Assembly (NCBI RefSeq): GCF_013520985.1
Contig: NZ_JACDTY010000001.1
Location: 434,001 to 498,000, forward strand
Direction: 5' to 3'
Length of the DNA stretch: 64,000 nucleotides
Source of the DNA: Mesorhizobium neociceri
Lineage (GTDB): Bacteria; Pseudomonadota; Alphaproteobacteria; Rhizobiales; Rhizobiaceae
The position numbers were made by a program, and so were the translations under genes. Below, one piece after another: positions 9,142 to 20,398 of the stretch (positions within the stretch are counted from its first letter, which is position 1; every line of letters begins with the position of its first letter). Under the pieces are notes generated by a model, which was not told the DNA's origin, did not search any database, and saw only the letters and a program-made list of their open reading frames with translations.

Positions 9142-10542
9142 TTGATCCCCGCCGAATCCTTTTCGGGCAAACGCGTTTCGCTCTTCGGGCTCGGTGGCTC
9201 GGGGATCGCCACGGCGCGCGCGCTGATCGAAGGCGGGGCCGACGTGCTTGCCTGGGACGACAATCCCGACAGCGTCGCCAAGGCCGCGGGCCAAGGCATT
9301 GCGACCGCCGATCTGCGCGGCGCCGACTGGGCGAAATTTTCGGCCTTTGTGCTGTCGCCGGGCGTGCCGCTGACGCATCCGAAACCACACTGGACGGTGG
9401 AGTTGGCGCGTGGCGCCGGCGTCGAGGTGATCGGTGATATCGAATTGTTCTGCCGCGAGCGGATCGCGCGCGCGCCGACGGCACCGTTCATTGCCATCAC
9501 CGGAACCAACGGCAAGTCGACGACGACAGCGCTGACCGCGCATATCCTGAAATCGGCCGGGCGCGACACGCAGATGGGCGGCAATATCGGCCGCGCCATC
9601 ATGACGCTCGACCCGCCGCAGCCGGACCGGCATTACGTCGTCGAATGCTCCTCCTATCAGATCGATCTCGCGCCCTCGATCAACCCGACGGCCGGCATCC
9701 TGCTCAACCTGACGCCCGACCATCTCGACCGCCACGGCACCATGCAGCATTACGCCTCGATCAAGGAGCGGCTGGTCGCCGGCAGCGAGACGGCGATCGT
9801 CGGCGTCGACGACAGCTGGTGCGCGCAGATCGCCGACCGGCTGGAGCGGGCGGGCAGGCAGGTGATCCGCATCTCCAAGCGGCTGCCGCTGACCGATGGT
9901 TATTTCGCCGATGGCACCGATCTGATGGAAGCCGTGCATGGCCGCTACAGCCGCGTCGCGTTCCTCGAAGGCATAGGGTCGCTGCGCGGCCAGCACAATG
10001 CGCAGAACGCATTGGCCGCTGTCGCCGCCTGCCTCAAGGTGGGCTTAAGCCTCGGCGAGATACAGGCGGGGCTCGAGAGCTTTCCCGGGCTGGCGCATCG
10101 CATGGAGCAGGTCGGCCGCAAGGATCATGTGCTGTTCGTCAACGATTCCAAGGCGACCAATGCAGACGCGGCAGCACCGGCGCTTTCGAGCTTTTCGCGC
10201 ATCTACTGGATCGCCGGCGGGCTGCCCAAGGAAGGCGGCATAGAGCCGCTGCGCGGGTTCTTTCCGCGCATCGCCAAGGCCTATCTGATCGGCGAGGCGG
10301 CGCCTGCTTTTTCGGCGACGCTCGGCGAGGCCGTGCCCTATGAAATCTCGGGCACGCTGGCCGCTGCGGTCGACCATGCCGCTCAGGATGCGGCCAAGGA
10401 CGATAGCGGCGAGGCGGTGGTGCTGTTGTCGCCGGCCTGCGCCAGTTTCGACCAGTTCAAGAATTTCGAAGTTCGCGGCGAAGCCTTCAGGCAAGCTGCG
10501 AATGCTATAGATGGCGTCAAACCCATCGGAGGGGCACGATAA
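9142..10542 (+). CDS. murD: UDP-MurNAc-L-Ala: D-glutamate ligase MurD
   Basis: MurD (466 residues) adds D-glutamate to UDP-MurNAc-L-alanine using ATP. It begins at TTG 9142 after GGAGCCCGC; homology to the Rossmann-like first domain ([17 protein letters not shown]) starts almost at once, so a later start is unlikely. The ATP loop is [10 protein letters not shown] (from Thr120), followed by GGNIGRA and CSSYQID in the central domain and [10 protein letters not shown] in the C-terminal domain. The stop overlaps the ftsW start by one base. Confidence 0.97.
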   Translation: MIPAESFSGKRVSLFGLGGSGIATARALIEGGADVLAWDDNPDSVAKAAGQGIATADLRGADWAKFSAFVLSPGVPLTHPKPHWTVELARGAGVEVIGDIELFCRERIARAPTAPFIAITGTNGKSTTTALTAHILKSAGRDTQMGGNIGRAIMTLDPPQPDRHYVVECSSYQIDLAPSINPTAGILLNLTPDHLDRHGTMQHYASIKERLVAGSETAIVGVDDSWCAQIADRLERAGRQVIRISKRLPLTDGYFADGTDLMEAVHGRYSRVAFLEGIGSLRGQHNAQNALAAVAACLKVGLSLGEIQAGLESFPGLAHRMEQVGRKDHVLFVNDSKATNADAAAPALSSFSRIYWIAGGLPKEGGIEPLRGFFPRIAKAYLIGEAAPAFSATLGEAVPYEISGTLAAAVDHAAQDAAKDDSGEAVVLLSPACASFDQFKNFEVRGEAFRQAANAIDGVKPIGGAR

Positions 10543-11693
10543 TGCAAAGCCGTCTCGACAAAAGCCCGGTTGCAACCTGGTGGTGGACGATCGATCGCTG
10601 GTTTCTGGCGGCATTCCTGTCGCTGATGGGGCTAGGCATCGTCTTGTCCTTCGCGGCAAGCCCGGCGGTGGCCGAACGCATCGGCCTCGACAGTTTCCAC
10701 TTTGCCACCCGGCAGATCATCTTCACCGTGCCGGCGCTCGGCGTGATGCTGGCCGTGTCCTTCCTTGAATCGCGGCAGATCCGGCGCATGGCGCTGATCA
10801 TCCTGGGCATCATGCTGGTGCTGATGGTGGCCGTGCTCTACATCGGCGTCGAGGTGAAAGGCGCGCGGCGCTGGGTGTCGTTTGTCGGCATGTCGATCCA
10901 GCCATCGGAATTCCTGAAGCCCGCCTTCGTCATCGTCTGCGCCTGGCTGTTTGCCGAACACAAGCGCCAGCCGGACATTCCCGGCAATCTGTTTGCGCTG
11001 CTGCTGCTGATCCTGGTCATCTCGCTTTTGGTGGCGCAGCCTGATCTCGGCCAGACCATGCTGGTGACCGGCACCTGGGGCGTCATGTTCTTCATGGCCG
11101 GCCTGCCATGGCTGTGGATCATCGCGCTTGGCGCCACTGGCGCCAGCGGCCTGTTTGCCGCCTATACTGTATTTCCGCACGTCGCCGCCCGCATCGACAA
11201 ATTCCTGACTGGCGAAGGCGACACGTTCCAGGTCGATATGGGTCGCGAGGCGCTGATCAACGGCCACTGGTTCGGTGTCGGGCCGGGCGAGGGCACTGTC
11301 AAGCGCGTCATCCCCGACGCGCATGCCGACTTCGTGTTCTCGGTCGCCGGCGAAGAGTTCGGGTTGATCATGTGCTTCTTCATCATGTCTATCTTCGCCT
11401 TCATCGTGCTGCGCGGCCTCAACACCGCTCTCAAGGAGCATGACGATTTCACCCGCTATGCCGTCGGCGGCCTCGTCACAGTGTTCGGCCTGCAGTCGGT
11501 CATCAATATGTGCGTCAACCTGCAGCTGATGCCGGCCAAGGGCATGACGCTGCCATTCATCTCGTATGGCGGCTCCTCGCAGATCGCCATTGCCATCTCG
11601 ATGGGCATGGTGCTGGCGCTGACGCGCAAGCGACCGGAAAAGCGCAAGCAGATGGGCTTTGCCTTGTCGCAGCGCGCCTTGCCGGCGGAGTGA
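10542..11693 (+). CDS. ftsW: Septal peptidoglycan polymerase FtsW (SEDS family)
   Basis: FtsW (383 residues) is a polytopic SEDS-family glycosyltransferase that polymerises lipid II at the septum together with FtsI. Around ten membrane segments are apparent. SEDS signatures include [43 protein letters not shown] and the C-terminal [10 protein letters not shown]. It lies between murD and murG as in most dcw clusters, with no spacing on the upstream side and one base before murG. Confidence 0.97.
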   Translation: MQSRLDKSPVATWWWTIDRWFLAAFLSLMGLGIVLSFAASPAVAERIGLDSFHFATRQIIFTVPALGVMLAVSFLESRQIRRMALIILGIMLVLMVAVLYIGVEVKGARRWVSFVGMSIQPSEFLKPAFVIVCAWLFAEHKRQPDIPGNLFALLLLILVISLLVAQPDLGQTMLVTGTWGVMFFMAGLPWLWIIALGATGASGLFAAYTVFPHVAARIDKFLTGEGDTFQVDMGREALINGHWFGVGPGEGTVKRVIPDAHADFVFSVAGEEFGLIMCFFIMSIFAFIVLRGLNTALKEHDDFTRYAVGGLVTVFGLQSVINMCVNLQLMPAKGMTLPFISYGGSSQIAIAISMGMVLALTRKRPEKRKQMGFALSQRALPAE

Positions 11694-11694
11694 C

Positions 11695-12819
11695 ATGGCG
11701 CGGGGTGTCATTCTTCTCGCGGCGGGCGGAACCGGTGGACATCTGTTTCCGGCCGAGGCGCTGGCGCATGAACTGATCGAGCGCGGCTGGAGCGTGCATC
11801 TGGCAACGGACGACCGCGCCGAGCGGTTTGCCGGCCATTTCCCGGCCGCCGCCATCCATCCAATCCAGTCGGCAACGATGGGTTCGAAAAACCCTGTCGC
11901 ACTGCTTGGCGCTTTCTGGAAGATCTGGCGTGGCGTGCGCCAGGCTTCCGCCGTCATCGCCAGGATCAAGCCGGATGCGGTTGTCGGCTTCGGCGGCTAT
12001 CCGACCTTGCCGCCGCTCTATGCCGCGACACGGCGCAAAGTGCCGACGCTGATCCATGAGCAGAATGCGGTGATGGGGCGCGCCAACCGGGCGCTGTCCG
12101 GCCGCGTCGACGCCATTGCCGGCGGCTTCCTGCCGCAGGATGAAAGTGTCGTCGGCGCCAAGACGGTGACGACCGGCAACCCGGTCCGGCCGCCAATCCT
12201 GGAGGCGGCAAAGACGCCCTACAATGCATCCGCCGGGGAGGAGCCGTTCCGGCTCTTGGTGTTCGGCGGCAGCCAGGGCGCGCAGTTCTTTTCCGATGCT
12301 ATGCCGGGTGCGATTGGCCTGCTGCCGGACGCACAACGCAAGCGGCTGGTGATCACCCAGCAGGCGCGTGCCGACGATGTGGCGCGGGTGAAGGCTGGCT
12401 ATGCAGCACTTGGCGTCCATGTCGAGGTCTCGCCCTTCTTCACCGACATGGCACAGCGCATGGCGACGGCGCATCTGGTGATCTCGCGCTCCGGCGCCTC
12501 GACGGTCTCGGAAATCGCTGTCATCGGCCGGCCGGCGCTGCTGGTGCCTTATCCCTATGCGCTCGACCACGACCAGGCGGCAAATGCAGCCGCCCTTGCC
12601 GCCGCTGGAGGGGGCGAGGTGCATCCGCAATCCTCGCTGTCGCCGGAGCGCATCGCAGCCCTCATTGGCGGTCTGATGGACAATCCCGAACGGCTGGCGG
12701 CCATGGCTGCCGGCGCCAAATCGGCCGGCAGGCCAGACGCTGCACGGTTGCTCGCCGATCTCACAGAGGCTATTGCGTCCAGAAAAACCGTATCGGATTT
12801 CAGGAAAGGGACGCATTGA
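11695..12819 (+). CDS. murG: Lipid II synthase MurG (GlcNAc transferase)
   Basis: MurG (374 residues) transfers GlcNAc from UDP-GlcNAc to lipid I on the inner membrane face, giving lipid II. It starts at ATG 11695, one base after the ftsW stop; the open frame runs further upstream, but the conserved N-terminal loop [13 protein letters not shown] lies right after this ATG. Other GT28 features are [22 protein letters not shown] and [10 protein letters not shown], with [10 protein letters not shown] in the nucleotide-sugar pocket. The stop overlaps the murC start (TGATG). Confidence 0.97.
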   Translation: MARGVILLAAGGTGGHLFPAEALAHELIERGWSVHLATDDRAERFAGHFPAAAIHPIQSATMGSKNPVALLGAFWKIWRGVRQASAVIARIKPDAVVGFGGYPTLPPLYAATRRKVPTLIHEQNAVMGRANRALSGRVDAIAGGFLPQDESVVGAKTVTTGNPVRPPILEAAKTPYNASAGEEPFRLLVFGGSQGAQFFSDAMPGAIGLLPDAQRKRLVITQQARADDVARVKAGYAALGVHVEVSPFFTDMAQRMATAHLVISRSGASTVSEIAVIGRPALLVPYPYALDHDQAANAAALAAAGGGEVHPQSSLSPERIAALIGGLMDNPERLAAMAAGAKSAGRPDAARLLADLTEAIASRKTVSDFRKGTH

Positions 12820-14225
12820 TGAAGATGCCGGAGACCATCGGCCTTGTGCATTTCATCGGCATTGGCGGTATCGGCATGAGCGGCATTGCCGAGGTGCTGC
12901 ACAATCTCGGCTACAAGGTGCAGGGCTCCGACCAGGCCGACAGCGCCAATGTGCAGCGGCTGCGCGACAAGGGCATCGAATGCTTCGTCGGCCACAAGGC
13001 CGAGAATATCGGCGCTGCAGAAGTGGTGGTCGTGTCGACCGCGATCAAGAAATCCAATCCCGAGTTGAAGGCCGCGCGGGAGAAGTTGCTCCCAATTGTT
13101 CGCCGCGCCGAGATGTTGGCCGAATTGATGCGCTTCCGCCAAGCGGTGGCGATTGGCGGCACGCATGGCAAGACGACGACGACCTCGATGGTGGCGACGC
13201 TGCTCGACGCCGGCGGGCTCGACCCGACGGTGATCAATGGCGGCATCATCAATGCCTATGGCACCAATGCGCGCATGGGTGACGGCGAGTGGATGGTGGT
13301 CGAGGCCGATGAAAGTGACGGCACCTTCCTCAAATTGCCTGCCGAAATCGCCGTCGTCACCAACATCGATCCTGAGCATCTCGACCACTATGGCAGCTTC
13401 GACAAGGTGCGCGAGGCTTTCCGCCAGTTCGTCGAGAACGTGCCGTTCTACGGCTTTGGCGTGATGTGCACCGACCACCCGGAAGTGCAGGCGCTGGTCA
13501 GCCGCATCGAGGACCGCCGCGTCATCACCTATGGCGAGAATGCCCAGGCCGATGTGCGCTTCACCAACCATCGCATGGCCGGTGCGGCAAGCGAATTCGA
13601 CGTGGTGATCCGCGACCGCAAGACCGGCAGCCAGACGACGATATCGGACCTGCGCCTGCCCATGCCCGGCCGCCACAACGTCTCCAACGCGACCGCGGCC
13701 ATCGCGGTCGCGCATGAACTCGGCCTGTCGGCTGAGGCGATCAAGAAGGGACTGTCGTCCTTTGCCGGCGTCAAGCGGCGTTTTACCCACACCGGCTCGT
13801 GGAACGGCGTCGAAATCTTCGACGATTACGGCCATCACCCGGTCGAGATAACAGCGGTGCTGAAGGCGGCGCGCAGCGCCACCAAGGGCCGCGTCATTGC
13901 CATCGCGCAACCGCACCGCTTTACCCGGCTGCACGATCTGTTCGACGAATTCTCGGTCTGCTTCAACGATGCCGACACGGTTATGCTGGCGCCGGTCTAT
14001 GCGGCGGGCGAGGAGCCGATCGATGGCGTCACCTCGGAGGCGCTGGTGTCGCGCATCCGCTCCGGTGGTCACCGCGACGCGCGTTACATAGATGGTCCGA
14101 CTGCAATCGCCCCAGCCATTCGCGAGTTGGCCAAGCCCGGAGACTTCGTCGTCTTCCTCGGCGCCGGCAACATCACCCAATGGGCCTATGCGCTGCCCAG
14201 GGAACTCGGCGGTGCGGTCTCATGA
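12819..14225 (+). CDS. murC: UDP-MurNAc: L-alanine ligase MurC
   Basis: MurC (468 residues) adds the first amino acid, L-alanine, to UDP-MurNAc using ATP. The N-terminal Rossmann loop is [15 protein letters not shown], the P-loop is [12 protein letters not shown] (Gly117-Lys118-Thr119), and the central domain has EADESDGTF. The C-terminal domain contains [11 protein letters not shown] and QPHRFTRL. The ATG at 12819 overlaps the murG stop by one base; a TTG 3 bp earlier is less likely. The stop overlaps murB. Confidence 0.97.
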   Translation: MKMPETIGLVHFIGIGGIGMSGIAEVLHNLGYKVQGSDQADSANVQRLRDKGIECFVGHKAENIGAAEVVVVSTAIKKSNPELKAAREKLLPIVRRAEMLAELMRFRQAVAIGGTHGKTTTTSMVATLLDAGGLDPTVINGGIINAYGTNARMGDGEWMVVEADESDGTFLKLPAEIAVVTNIDPEHLDHYGSFDKVREAFRQFVENVPFYGFGVMCTDHPEVQALVSRIEDRRVITYGENAQADVRFTNHRMAGAASEFDVVIRDRKTGSQTTISDLRLPMPGRHNVSNATAAIAVAHELGLSAEAIKKGLSSFAGVKRRFTHTGSWNGVEIFDDYGHHPVEITAVLKAARSATKGRVIAIAQPHRFTRLHDLFDEFSVCFNDADTVMLAPVYAAGEEPIDGVTSEALVSRIRSGGHRDARYIDGPTAIAPAIRELAKPGDFVVFLGAGNITQWAYALPRELGGAVS

Positions 14226-15187
14226 TGCGCGGCCAGGACCTGCTCGACAAACTTGGCGACGGGCTTGCCGGCCTGCGCGGCCGGCTGACGCCCAACGCCG
14301 AGATGGACAAGATCACCTGGTTCCGTGCCGGCGGTCTGGCCGAGGTGCTGTTCCAGCCCGCAGACGAGGAAGACCTTGCCGCCTTCCTGCGCGCGGTGCC
14401 GGAGGAGATCCCGCTCACCGTCGTTGGCGTCGGCTCCAACCTCCTGGTGCGCGACGGCGGCATTTCGGGTTTCGTCATCAGGCTTTCGGCCAAGGGCTTT
14501 GGCGAGGCCGAGGTGGTTTCGCCGATCCGCGTCAAGGCGGGCGCGGCGACGCCGGACAAGCGCGTTGCCGCCGTCACCTATGAGGCCGGCATTGGCGGCT
14601 TTCATTTCTACCACGGCATTCCCGGCGCCATCGGCGGGGCGCTCAGGATGAATGCCGGCGCCAACGGTGTCGAGACGCGCGAGCGCGTCGTCGAGGTGCG
14701 GGCGCTCGACCGCAAGGGCAATCTGCACACGCTGAGCAATCAGGACATGGGCTATGCCTATCGTCACTCGGCAGCACCTGCGGGGTTGATCTTCACCTCC
14801 GCCATTTTCGAAGGTGTTCTGGAAGACAAGGTGGCGATCAAGGCAGCCATGGACGCCGTCCAGACGCATCGCGAGACGGTGCAGCCGATCCGCGAGAAGA
14901 CTGGCGGCTCGACCTTCAAGAATCCGGAAGGCACCTCGGCCTGGAAGGAGATCGACAAGGCAGGCTGCCGTGGGCTGATGATTGGCGGCGCGCAGATGTC
15001 GCCGATGCACTGCAACTTCATGATCAACACCGGAACCGCGACCGGCTACGATCTCGAATATCTCGGCGAGACGGTGCGCGCTCGCGTGCTTGTAAATTCC
15101 GGCATAAGGCTGCAGTGGGAAATCAAGCGCCTCGGCAATTTCCGCCCCGGCCATGCCGTGCAGGAGTTCCTCGGACAGCTCCTTTAG
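14222..15187 (+). CDS. murB: UDP-N-acetylenolpyruvoylglucosamine reductase MurB
   Basis: MurB (321 residues) is the FAD- and NADPH-dependent enzyme that reduces enolpyruvyl-UDP-GlcNAc to UDP-MurNAc. The FAD-binding domain shows [14 protein letters not shown] and [13 protein letters not shown]. The substrate domain shows [16 protein letters not shown], the proton-donor region [12 protein letters not shown] and [16 protein letters not shown]. Two adjacent ATGs (14222, 14225) are possible starts, and the first overlaps murC by 4 bp. It is the last gene before a 304-bp gap, the largest inside the dcw cluster. Confidence 0.96.
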   Translation: MMRGQDLLDKLGDGLAGLRGRLTPNAEMDKITWFRAGGLAEVLFQPADEEDLAAFLRAVPEEIPLTVVGVGSNLLVRDGGISGFVIRLSAKGFGEAEVVSPIRVKAGAATPDKRVAAVTYEAGIGGFHFYHGIPGAIGGALRMNAGANGVETRERVVEVRALDRKGNLHTLSNQDMGYAYRHSAAPAGLIFTSAIFEGVLEDKVAIKAAMDAVQTHRETVQPIREKTGGSTFKNPEGTSAWKEIDKAGCRGLMIGGAQMSPMHCNFMINTGTATGYDLEYLGETVRARVLVNSGIRLQWEIKRLGNFRPGHAVQEFLGQLL

Positions 15188-15195
15188 CGCGAGCT

Positions 15196-15220
15196 GAAGT
15201 TCATGTGATGCTTGAACTTC
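15196..15220 (+). terminator. Hairpin just after murB
   Basis: GAAGTTCA (15196-15203) and TGAACTTC (15213-15220) are perfect 8-bp complements around a 9-nt loop, starting 9 bp after the murB stop. No T-tract follows (the next bases are AAAAGG), so it is not a canonical intrinsic terminator. It may stabilise the 3' end of the upstream mRNA. Confidence 0.4.
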
Positions 15221-15257
15221 AAAAGGCCTGAAACAACAGCGCGACCGTTGCTCGAAA

Positions 15258-15435
15258 GACTCACAGCGTGCTTTTTGCCGCCGTTTTCGCGGAAAGTGAA
15301 TCTGTCGGAATCATAAGCACTTGCCAGCGAATCAACTCTCTGATTCTCTGCCCTAAAGCGTTTCCTGATTTGAGTCGTTCGACGCGTCGACCGCGTTTTC
15401 CGTCTGGGGGGCAACCTGCCGGGAGACTCGGACTC
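15258..15435. promoter_or_regulatory. Cluster of eight GANTC (CcrM methylation) sites in front of ddl-ftsQAZ
   Basis: GANTC occurs at 15258 (GACTC), 15298 (GAATC), 15308 (GAATC), 15329 (GAATC), 15342 (GATTC), 15372 (GAGTC), 15425 (GACTC) and 15431 (GACTC). From base composition alone, fewer than one site would be expected in 178 bp. CcrM methylates GANTC in alphaproteobacteria and couples promoter activity to replication; in Caulobacter several division genes respond to it. The sites fill the 304-bp murB-ddl gap, where a promoter for ddl-ftsQ-ftsA would sit. I did not find a convincing -35/-10 pair there. Confidence 0.7.
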
Positions 15436-15491
15436 AATCTGGCCGCTGAATGCGTGGTTTGCGGGCCCGCCGTGAGAGGGGATGACGGGAA

Positions 15492-16418
15492 ATGAAGAAC
15501 AAGCATGTGGCTGTCCTCCTGGGCGGATTCTCGTCGGAGCGGCCCGTGTCTCTGTCTTCGGGAAAGGCGTGTGCGGATGCGCTTGAGAATGAAGGCTACC
15601 AGGTTACCCGCGTCGATGTTGCGCGCGATGTCGGTGCCGTGCTTGCCGAACTCAAGCCCGATGTTGTCTTCAACGCATTGCATGGCCCGTTCGGTGAAGA
15701 CGGCACCATCCAGGGCATCCTCGAATATCTCGCTATTCCCTACACCCATTCGGGCGTGCTCGCCTCGGCGCTCGCCATGAACAAGGAGCAGGCAAAGAAG
15801 GTCGCCAAGGCCGCCGGCATCGCGGTGGCGGAATCGAAGGTCGCCAGCCGCTTCGCCATCCAGAACAAGCATCCGATGAAGCCGCCCTATGTGGTCAAGC
15901 CGGTCAACGAAGGCTCAAGCTTCGGCGTCGTCATCGTGCATGAAGGGCAGTCACATCCGCCGCAGGTCATCGGTTCGTCCGAATGGAAATATGGCGAGAC
16001 CGTCATGGTCGAGCGCTACATCCATGGCCGCGAGTTGACCTGCGCCGTCATGGGCGATGTGGCGCTTGGCGTCTGCGAGATCATTCCGACCGGCCATTCC
16101 TTCTACGACTACGATTCAAAATACGTCGCCGGCGGATCAAAACACGAAATCCCTGCTAAAATTTCACCGAATATTTACCAAAAAATACAGACACTGGCGC
16201 TCAAGGCACATCTGGCCATCGGCTGTCGGGGCGTTTCCCGGTCGGACTTCCGCTATGACGATCGTCACTCCGAAAACGGCGAAATTGTCTGGCTCGAGAT
16301 CAACACTCAGCCCGGCATGACGCCGACGTCTTTGGTGCCTGAAATCGCCGCCCAAGCGGGGCATTCATTCGGCGATCTGTTGAGTTGGATGGTGGAGGAC
16401 GCTTCGTGTCTGCGTTGA
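15492..16418 (+). CDS. ddl: D-alanine-D-alanine ligase
   Basis: This 308-residue ATP-grasp enzyme condenses two D-alanines for the pentapeptide terminus. It begins [22 protein letters not shown], the Ddl N-terminal signature (HGxxGEDG follows as [12 protein letters not shown]). The ATP-grasp part shows [31 protein letters not shown] and, near the C-terminus, [16 protein letters not shown]. It is of the DdlB type, found inside the dcw cluster. The ATG follows a GGGATGACGGGAA leader. The 3' end overlaps ftsQ by 13 bp. Confidence 0.96.
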   Translation: MKNKHVAVLLGGFSSERPVSLSSGKACADALENEGYQVTRVDVARDVGAVLAELKPDVVFNALHGPFGEDGTIQGILEYLAIPYTHSGVLASALAMNKEQAKKVAKAAGIAVAESKVASRFAIQNKHPMKPPYVVKPVNEGSSFGVVIVHEGQSHPPQVIGSSEWKYGETVMVERYIHGRELTCAVMGDVALGVCEIIPTGHSFYDYDSKYVAGGSKHEIPAKISPNIYQKIQTLALKAHLAIGCRGVSRSDFRYDDRHSENGEIVWLEINTQPGMTPTSLVPEIAAQAGHSFGDLLSWMVEDASCLR

Positions 16419-17347
16419 AATGGGGGCAGGACAAGGGCAGGGGCGGCGCCGGGCCGGTGCTGTTCGGCATGCCGTTGTCGTTCGACCATTTCGTGCTGCC
16501 GCGCGTGCTGCGCCGGCCGGTGCGGGTGCTGGCGCGCCTGGGTGGCGGCGACTTCGTCGCGCCGCGCTTTTCCGCGGCCATCCTGTCTGCTTCGCTCATT
16601 GCATCAAGCAGCCTCTATGGCGCCGTTCTCGGTGGCCATGCCGACGACATCGTCCAGGGCATCACCGCCCGCACCGGCTTTGCCGTTGATCAGATCAAGG
16701 TGGTCGGCAACCGCCAAACCTCGGAGATCGACATACTGGACCGGCTTGAACTCGATGGCTGGACGTCGCTGATCGGCTTCGATGCCGAGGCAGCGCGTGA
16801 ACGTATCGATACGCTGCCCTGGGTCGAAGTGGCGGCCGTGCGCAAGGTCTATCCGCATACGCTGGAAGTGCGCGTCGAGGAGCGTGAGCCGTTCGCGCTC
16901 TGGCAGCAGGGTTCAGAGCTTTCGGTCATCGAGCGCTCCGGCGCGGTGATCGCGCCGTTCTCGGGTGGCAAGCAGGCTTTGCTGCCGCTGATCATCGGCA
17001 CCGGTGCGCCGGCCAAGGCGCCCGACTTCCTGGCCAAGATCAAGAAATTTCCCGAGCTCGCGGCGCGGGTCAAAGGCTATATCCGCATCGGCGAACGGCG
17101 CTGGGACCTGAAACTGGAAAACGGCATAACGATCAAGCTGCCCGAGGATGGCGAAGATCAGGCGATCGCCGATCTGGTCCGCATGGATCATGACAACGGG
17201 CTTCTGACGCGCGATATCGCTGCCGTCGACATGCGCATCTCCGACCGTCTTGTCGTGCAGCTGACGCCGGAAGCGGCGACGCAGCGCCAGGCCGCGCTTA
17301 ACGAAAAGCCTCAGAATCTGAAGCGCAAGTCGGGGACGAAGATATGA
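16406..17347 (+). CDS. ftsQ: Cell division protein FtsQ
   Basis: The protein is 313 residues: a cytoplasmic N-terminus, one membrane span at about residues 50-75, then a periplasmic POTRA domain ([21 protein letters not shown]) and the FtsQ domain. FtsQ links early and late divisome parts by binding FtsB/FtsL. I chose GTG 16406 because GGAGG lies at the right distance upstream within the ddl end; an in-frame ATG at 16385 would have no such site. The stop overlaps ftsA by 4 bp (ATGA). Confidence 0.93.
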   Translation: MSALKWGQDKGRGGAGPVLFGMPLSFDHFVLPRVLRRPVRVLARLGGGDFVAPRFSAAILSASLIASSSLYGAVLGGHADDIVQGITARTGFAVDQIKVVGNRQTSEIDILDRLELDGWTSLIGFDAEAARERIDTLPWVEVAAVRKVYPHTLEVRVEEREPFALWQQGSELSVIERSGAVIAPFSGGKQALLPLIIGTGAPAKAPDFLAKIKKFPELAARVKGYIRIGERRWDLKLENGITIKLPEDGEDQAIADLVRMDHDNGLLTRDIAAVDMRISDRLVVQLTPEAATQRQAALNEKPQNLKRKSGTKI

Positions 17348-18651
17348 GCTGGCTTGGCGGCAACAGCGATGCGTCTTCGCGCCGTTCCGGCACGCTCACC
17401 GTGCTGGATGTCGGCTCGAGCAAGGTTTGCTGCGTGGTGGCGAAGCTGAAGCCGCGCGAGGACGGCAAGCTTTTGCGTGGCCGCTCGCATCGCATCCAGG
17501 TGATCGGCATCGGCCATCAGAAATCGCAGGGCGTGAAGTCGGGCGTGGTCGTCGATCTCGACCGTGCCGAGCATGCCATCCGCCTGTCCGTCGACGCCGC
17601 CGAGCGGATGGCGGGACTGACGGTGGACTCGCTGATCGTCAACATGACGGCCGGCCGGCTGAAGAGCGAAACCTATTCCGCCACCATCAACCTCGGTGGC
17701 CATCAGGCCGACGAGGCCGACATCAAGCGCGTGCTTGCCGCCGGCGCCAAGCAGGCGCTCAAGGCCGAGCGCGACGTGATCCATTCGCTGCCGGTCGGCT
17801 TTTCGCTGGACGCCGAGCGCGGCGTGCGCGATCCGCGCGGCATGGTCGGCGATCAACTTGGCGTCGACATGCATGTGCTGACGGGTGACGCAGCACCGCT
17901 GCGCAATCTCGAGCTCTGCATCAACCGTTCGCATCTGTCGGTCGAGCGCATGGTGGCGACGCCCTATGCCAGCGGGCTTGCGGCGCTTGTCGACGACGAA
18001 CTCGAAATGGGCGCGGCCTGCATCGACATGGGCGGCGGCACGACGACGATCTCGGTGTTTTCGGAAGGCAAGTTCGTGCATGGCGACGCCATTGCCATCG
18101 GCGGCAATCATGTGACGCTGGATATGGCCAAGGGCCTGTCGACGTCGCTCGACGCCGCCGAACGGCTGAAGGTGATGCATGGCTCGGCGCTGCCCGGCAG
18201 TGCCGACGACCGCGACCTGGTCTCGATCCAGCCGATCGGCGAGGAAGGCGAGATGCCGCTGCAGATCCCGCGCTCGGTGATGACGCGCATCATCCGCGCC
18301 CGCATCGACGAGACGCTGGAACTCCTGCGCGACCGGCTGAACAAGTCCGGCTACGGAAATGCCGTGGGAAAACGCGTCGTGCTGACCGGCGGCGCAAGCC
18401 AGCTTGCAGGCCTGCCGGAAGCGGCGCGCCGGATTCTGGGACGCAATGTGCGCATCGGCCGCCCGCTCGGCGTGGCCGGCCTGCCGGAAGCCGCCAAGGG
18501 GCCGGCTTTCTCGACGGCGGTCGGACTGCTGATCTACCCGCAGATGGCGAGCTTCGAGAGCCATCCGGCGAAAGGAATTTCCGGTCTCAGGATGACCGGA
18601 ACGGGCGGAAAACTGCATCGCATGAGTCAGTGGTTGAGAGACAGTTTCTAA
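17344..18651 (+). CDS. ftsA: Cell division protein FtsA
   Basis: FtsA (435 residues) is an actin-like ATPase that tethers FtsZ to the membrane and signals to FtsQLB/FtsWI. Phosphate-binding blocks include VLDVGSSKVCC near the N-terminus and CIDMGGGTTTISVF in the second half, with LTGGASQLAGL in the adenosine motif. The C-terminal MSQWLRDSF is an amphipathic helix of the membrane-targeting type. It overlaps ftsQ by 4 bp and is 66 bp from ftsZ. Confidence 0.97.
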   Translation: MSWLGGNSDASSRRSGTLTVLDVGSSKVCCVVAKLKPREDGKLLRGRSHRIQVIGIGHQKSQGVKSGVVVDLDRAEHAIRLSVDAAERMAGLTVDSLIVNMTAGRLKSETYSATINLGGHQADEADIKRVLAAGAKQALKAERDVIHSLPVGFSLDAERGVRDPRGMVGDQLGVDMHVLTGDAAPLRNLELCINRSHLSVERMVATPYASGLAALVDDELEMGAACIDMGGGTTTISVFSEGKFVHGDAIAIGGNHVTLDMAKGLSTSLDAAERLKVMHGSALPGSADDRDLVSIQPIGEEGEMPLQIPRSVMTRIIRARIDETLELLRDRLNKSGYGNAVGKRVVLTGGASQLAGLPEAARRILGRNVRIGRPLGVAGLPEAAKGPAFSTAVGLLIYPQMASFESHPAKGISGLRMTGTGGKLHRMSQWLRDSF

Positions 18652-18717
18652 TTGACGGGGACAGCCCCATAGGCGGCCGCGGCGGCGAAGCGGCGGGAAA
18701 GGCAAAGGACGGAGACA

Positions 18718-20376
18718 ATGACCATCAATCTGCAAAAGCCGGACATCACCGAGCTCAAGCCGCGGATCACCGTGTTCGGTGTCGGCGGCGGCGGCGGCAA
18801 TGCCGTCAACAACATGATCACCGCCGGCTTGCGCGGCGTTGAGTTCGTGGTGGCCAACACCGACGCGCAGGCGCTGACCATGTCGAAGGCCGACAGGCTG
18901 ATCCAGCTCGGCGCGCATGTCACCGAAGGCCTCGGCGCAGGCTCGCAGCCTGAAGTCGGGCGCGCGGCGGCGGAGGAGTGCATCGATGAGATCATCGATC
19001 ACCTCTCCAACACCCATATGTGCTTCGTCACAGCCGGCATGGGCGGCGGCACCGGCACCGGTGCAGCTCCGGTCGTTGCCCGCGCTGCGCGCGAAAAGGG
19101 CATCCTCACCGTCGGCGTCGTCACCAAGCCGTTCCATTTCGAAGGCCAGCGCCGCATGAAGACGGCGGATATGGGCATCGAGGAATTGCAGAAATGCGTC
19201 GATACCCTCATCGTCATCCCCAACCAGAACCTGTTCCGGCTGGCCAATGACAAGACCACCTTCGCCGATGCCTTCGCCATGGCCGACCAGGTGCTCTATT
19301 CCGGTGTCGCCTGCATCACCGACCTGATGGTCAAGGAAGGCCTGATCAATCTCGACTTCGCCGACGTGCGTTCGGTGATGCGCGAGATGGGCAAGGCGAT
19401 GATGGGCACGGGCGAAGCTTCGGGCGAAGGCCGTGCAATGGCCGCCGCCGAGGCCGCGATCGCCAACCCGTTGCTCGACGAAACGACAATGCGCGGCGCC
19501 AAGGGCCTGCTGATCTCGATTACTGGCGGGCGCGACCTGACGCTGTTCGAAGTCGACGAAGCGGCGACCCGTATCCGCGAAGAAGTCGACCAGGACGCCA
19601 ACATCATCCTGGGCGCCACTTTCGACGAGGAACTCGAAGGCGTCATCCGCGTCTCGGTTGTCGCCACCGGCATCGACAAGACGGCGGCTGAAATCGCCGC
19701 GGCGCCGATCTCGATCCGCGCCATGCCGCCGCAGCAGAAGCCGGTCAGCCGTCCGGCTCCGGTCGCGGAAGGCCGGCCAGCGCCGGTCCAGCAGACCTAT
19801 GAGCAGCGCGCGGCCGATCCAGTCGCCGAGGCGATCCAGCTTGCCGAGGCCAATGCCGCTGCAATGGCGCAGGCTCGCCCGGCTCCGATGGCCCAGGCGG
19901 ACGATTTCCGTCCGCAGAGCAAGATCTTCCAGGCCCCGCCTGCCCAGCCGCAGCCTGTCGTGCAGCAGGCGATGCAGCCGGCGCCGCTGAGGGAAATGCC
20001 GCAGCCGGTGGCCGCCGCACCGCAGCGCATGCCGCGGGTGGAGGACTTTCCGCCGGTGGTGAAGGCCGAAGTTGAAGCCAAGGGCCGTCCAGCCGACCAT
20101 GAAAACAGCGGGCCGATGGGGCTGCTCAAGCGGCTGACGAACGGCCTGACGCGCCGCGAGGAAGAACCGGCCCGGTTGCAGCCGGCGCAGCCGCGCGAAC
20201 CGAAACTGCGCCAGGCAGCGCCCGAAATGCGCCGCCTTGCCAGCCAGGATCCGCAGCTTTACGCGCCGCGCCGCGGCCAGCTCGACGATCAGGGCCGGTT
20301 GACGCCGCAGACCAGGTCAACCCAGGAAGACGACCAGCTGGAGATCCCGGCTTTCCTGCGCCGTCAGGCCAACTGA
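18718..20376 (+). CDS. ftsZ: Cell division GTPase FtsZ
   Basis: FtsZ (552 residues) is the tubulin-like GTPase that forms the Z-ring. The GTPase core occupies about residues 15-320, with [12 protein letters not shown] (from residue 22), the tubulin signature GGGTGTG (109-115) and the T7-loop region [12 protein letters not shown] disordered linker of about 200 residues rich in Pro, Gln and Ala follows, which makes the protein much longer than the ~380 residues of E. coli FtsZ. The C-terminal peptide [10 protein letters not shown], which binds FtsA and other tethers, is intact. A GGAGA ribosome site precedes the ATG. Confidence 0.98.
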   Translation: MTINLQKPDITELKPRITVFGVGGGGGNAVNNMITAGLRGVEFVVANTDAQALTMSKADRLIQLGAHVTEGLGAGSQPEVGRAAAEECIDEIIDHLSNTHMCFVTAGMGGGTGTGAAPVVARAAREKGILTVGVVTKPFHFEGQRRMKTADMGIEELQKCVDTLIVIPNQNLFRLANDKTTFADAFAMADQVLYSGVACITDLMVKEGLINLDFADVRSVMREMGKAMMGTGEASGEGRAMAAAEAAIANPLLDETTMRGAKGLLISITGGRDLTLFEVDEAATRIREEVDQDANIILGATFDEELEGVIRVSVVATGIDKTAAEIAAAPISIRAMPPQQKPVSRPAPVAEGRPAPVQQTYEQRAADPVAEAIQLAEANAAAMAQARPAPMAQADDFRPQSKIFQAPPAQPQPVVQQAMQPAPLREMPQPVAAAPQRMPRVEDFPPVVKAEVEAKGRPADHENSGPMGLLKRLTNGLTRREEEPARLQPAQPREPKLRQAAPEMRRLASQDPQLYAPRRGQLDDQGRLTPQTRSTQEDDQLEIPAFLRRQAN

Positions 20377-20398
20377 GCCGTTAACGGTATGTAACACT

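Noticed and set aside
17311..20100. A 929-residue open frame antisense to ftsA and ftsZ
   Set aside because: It is a shadow of highly biased codons on the other strand, with the His/Arg/Asp-rich composition typical of such frames.
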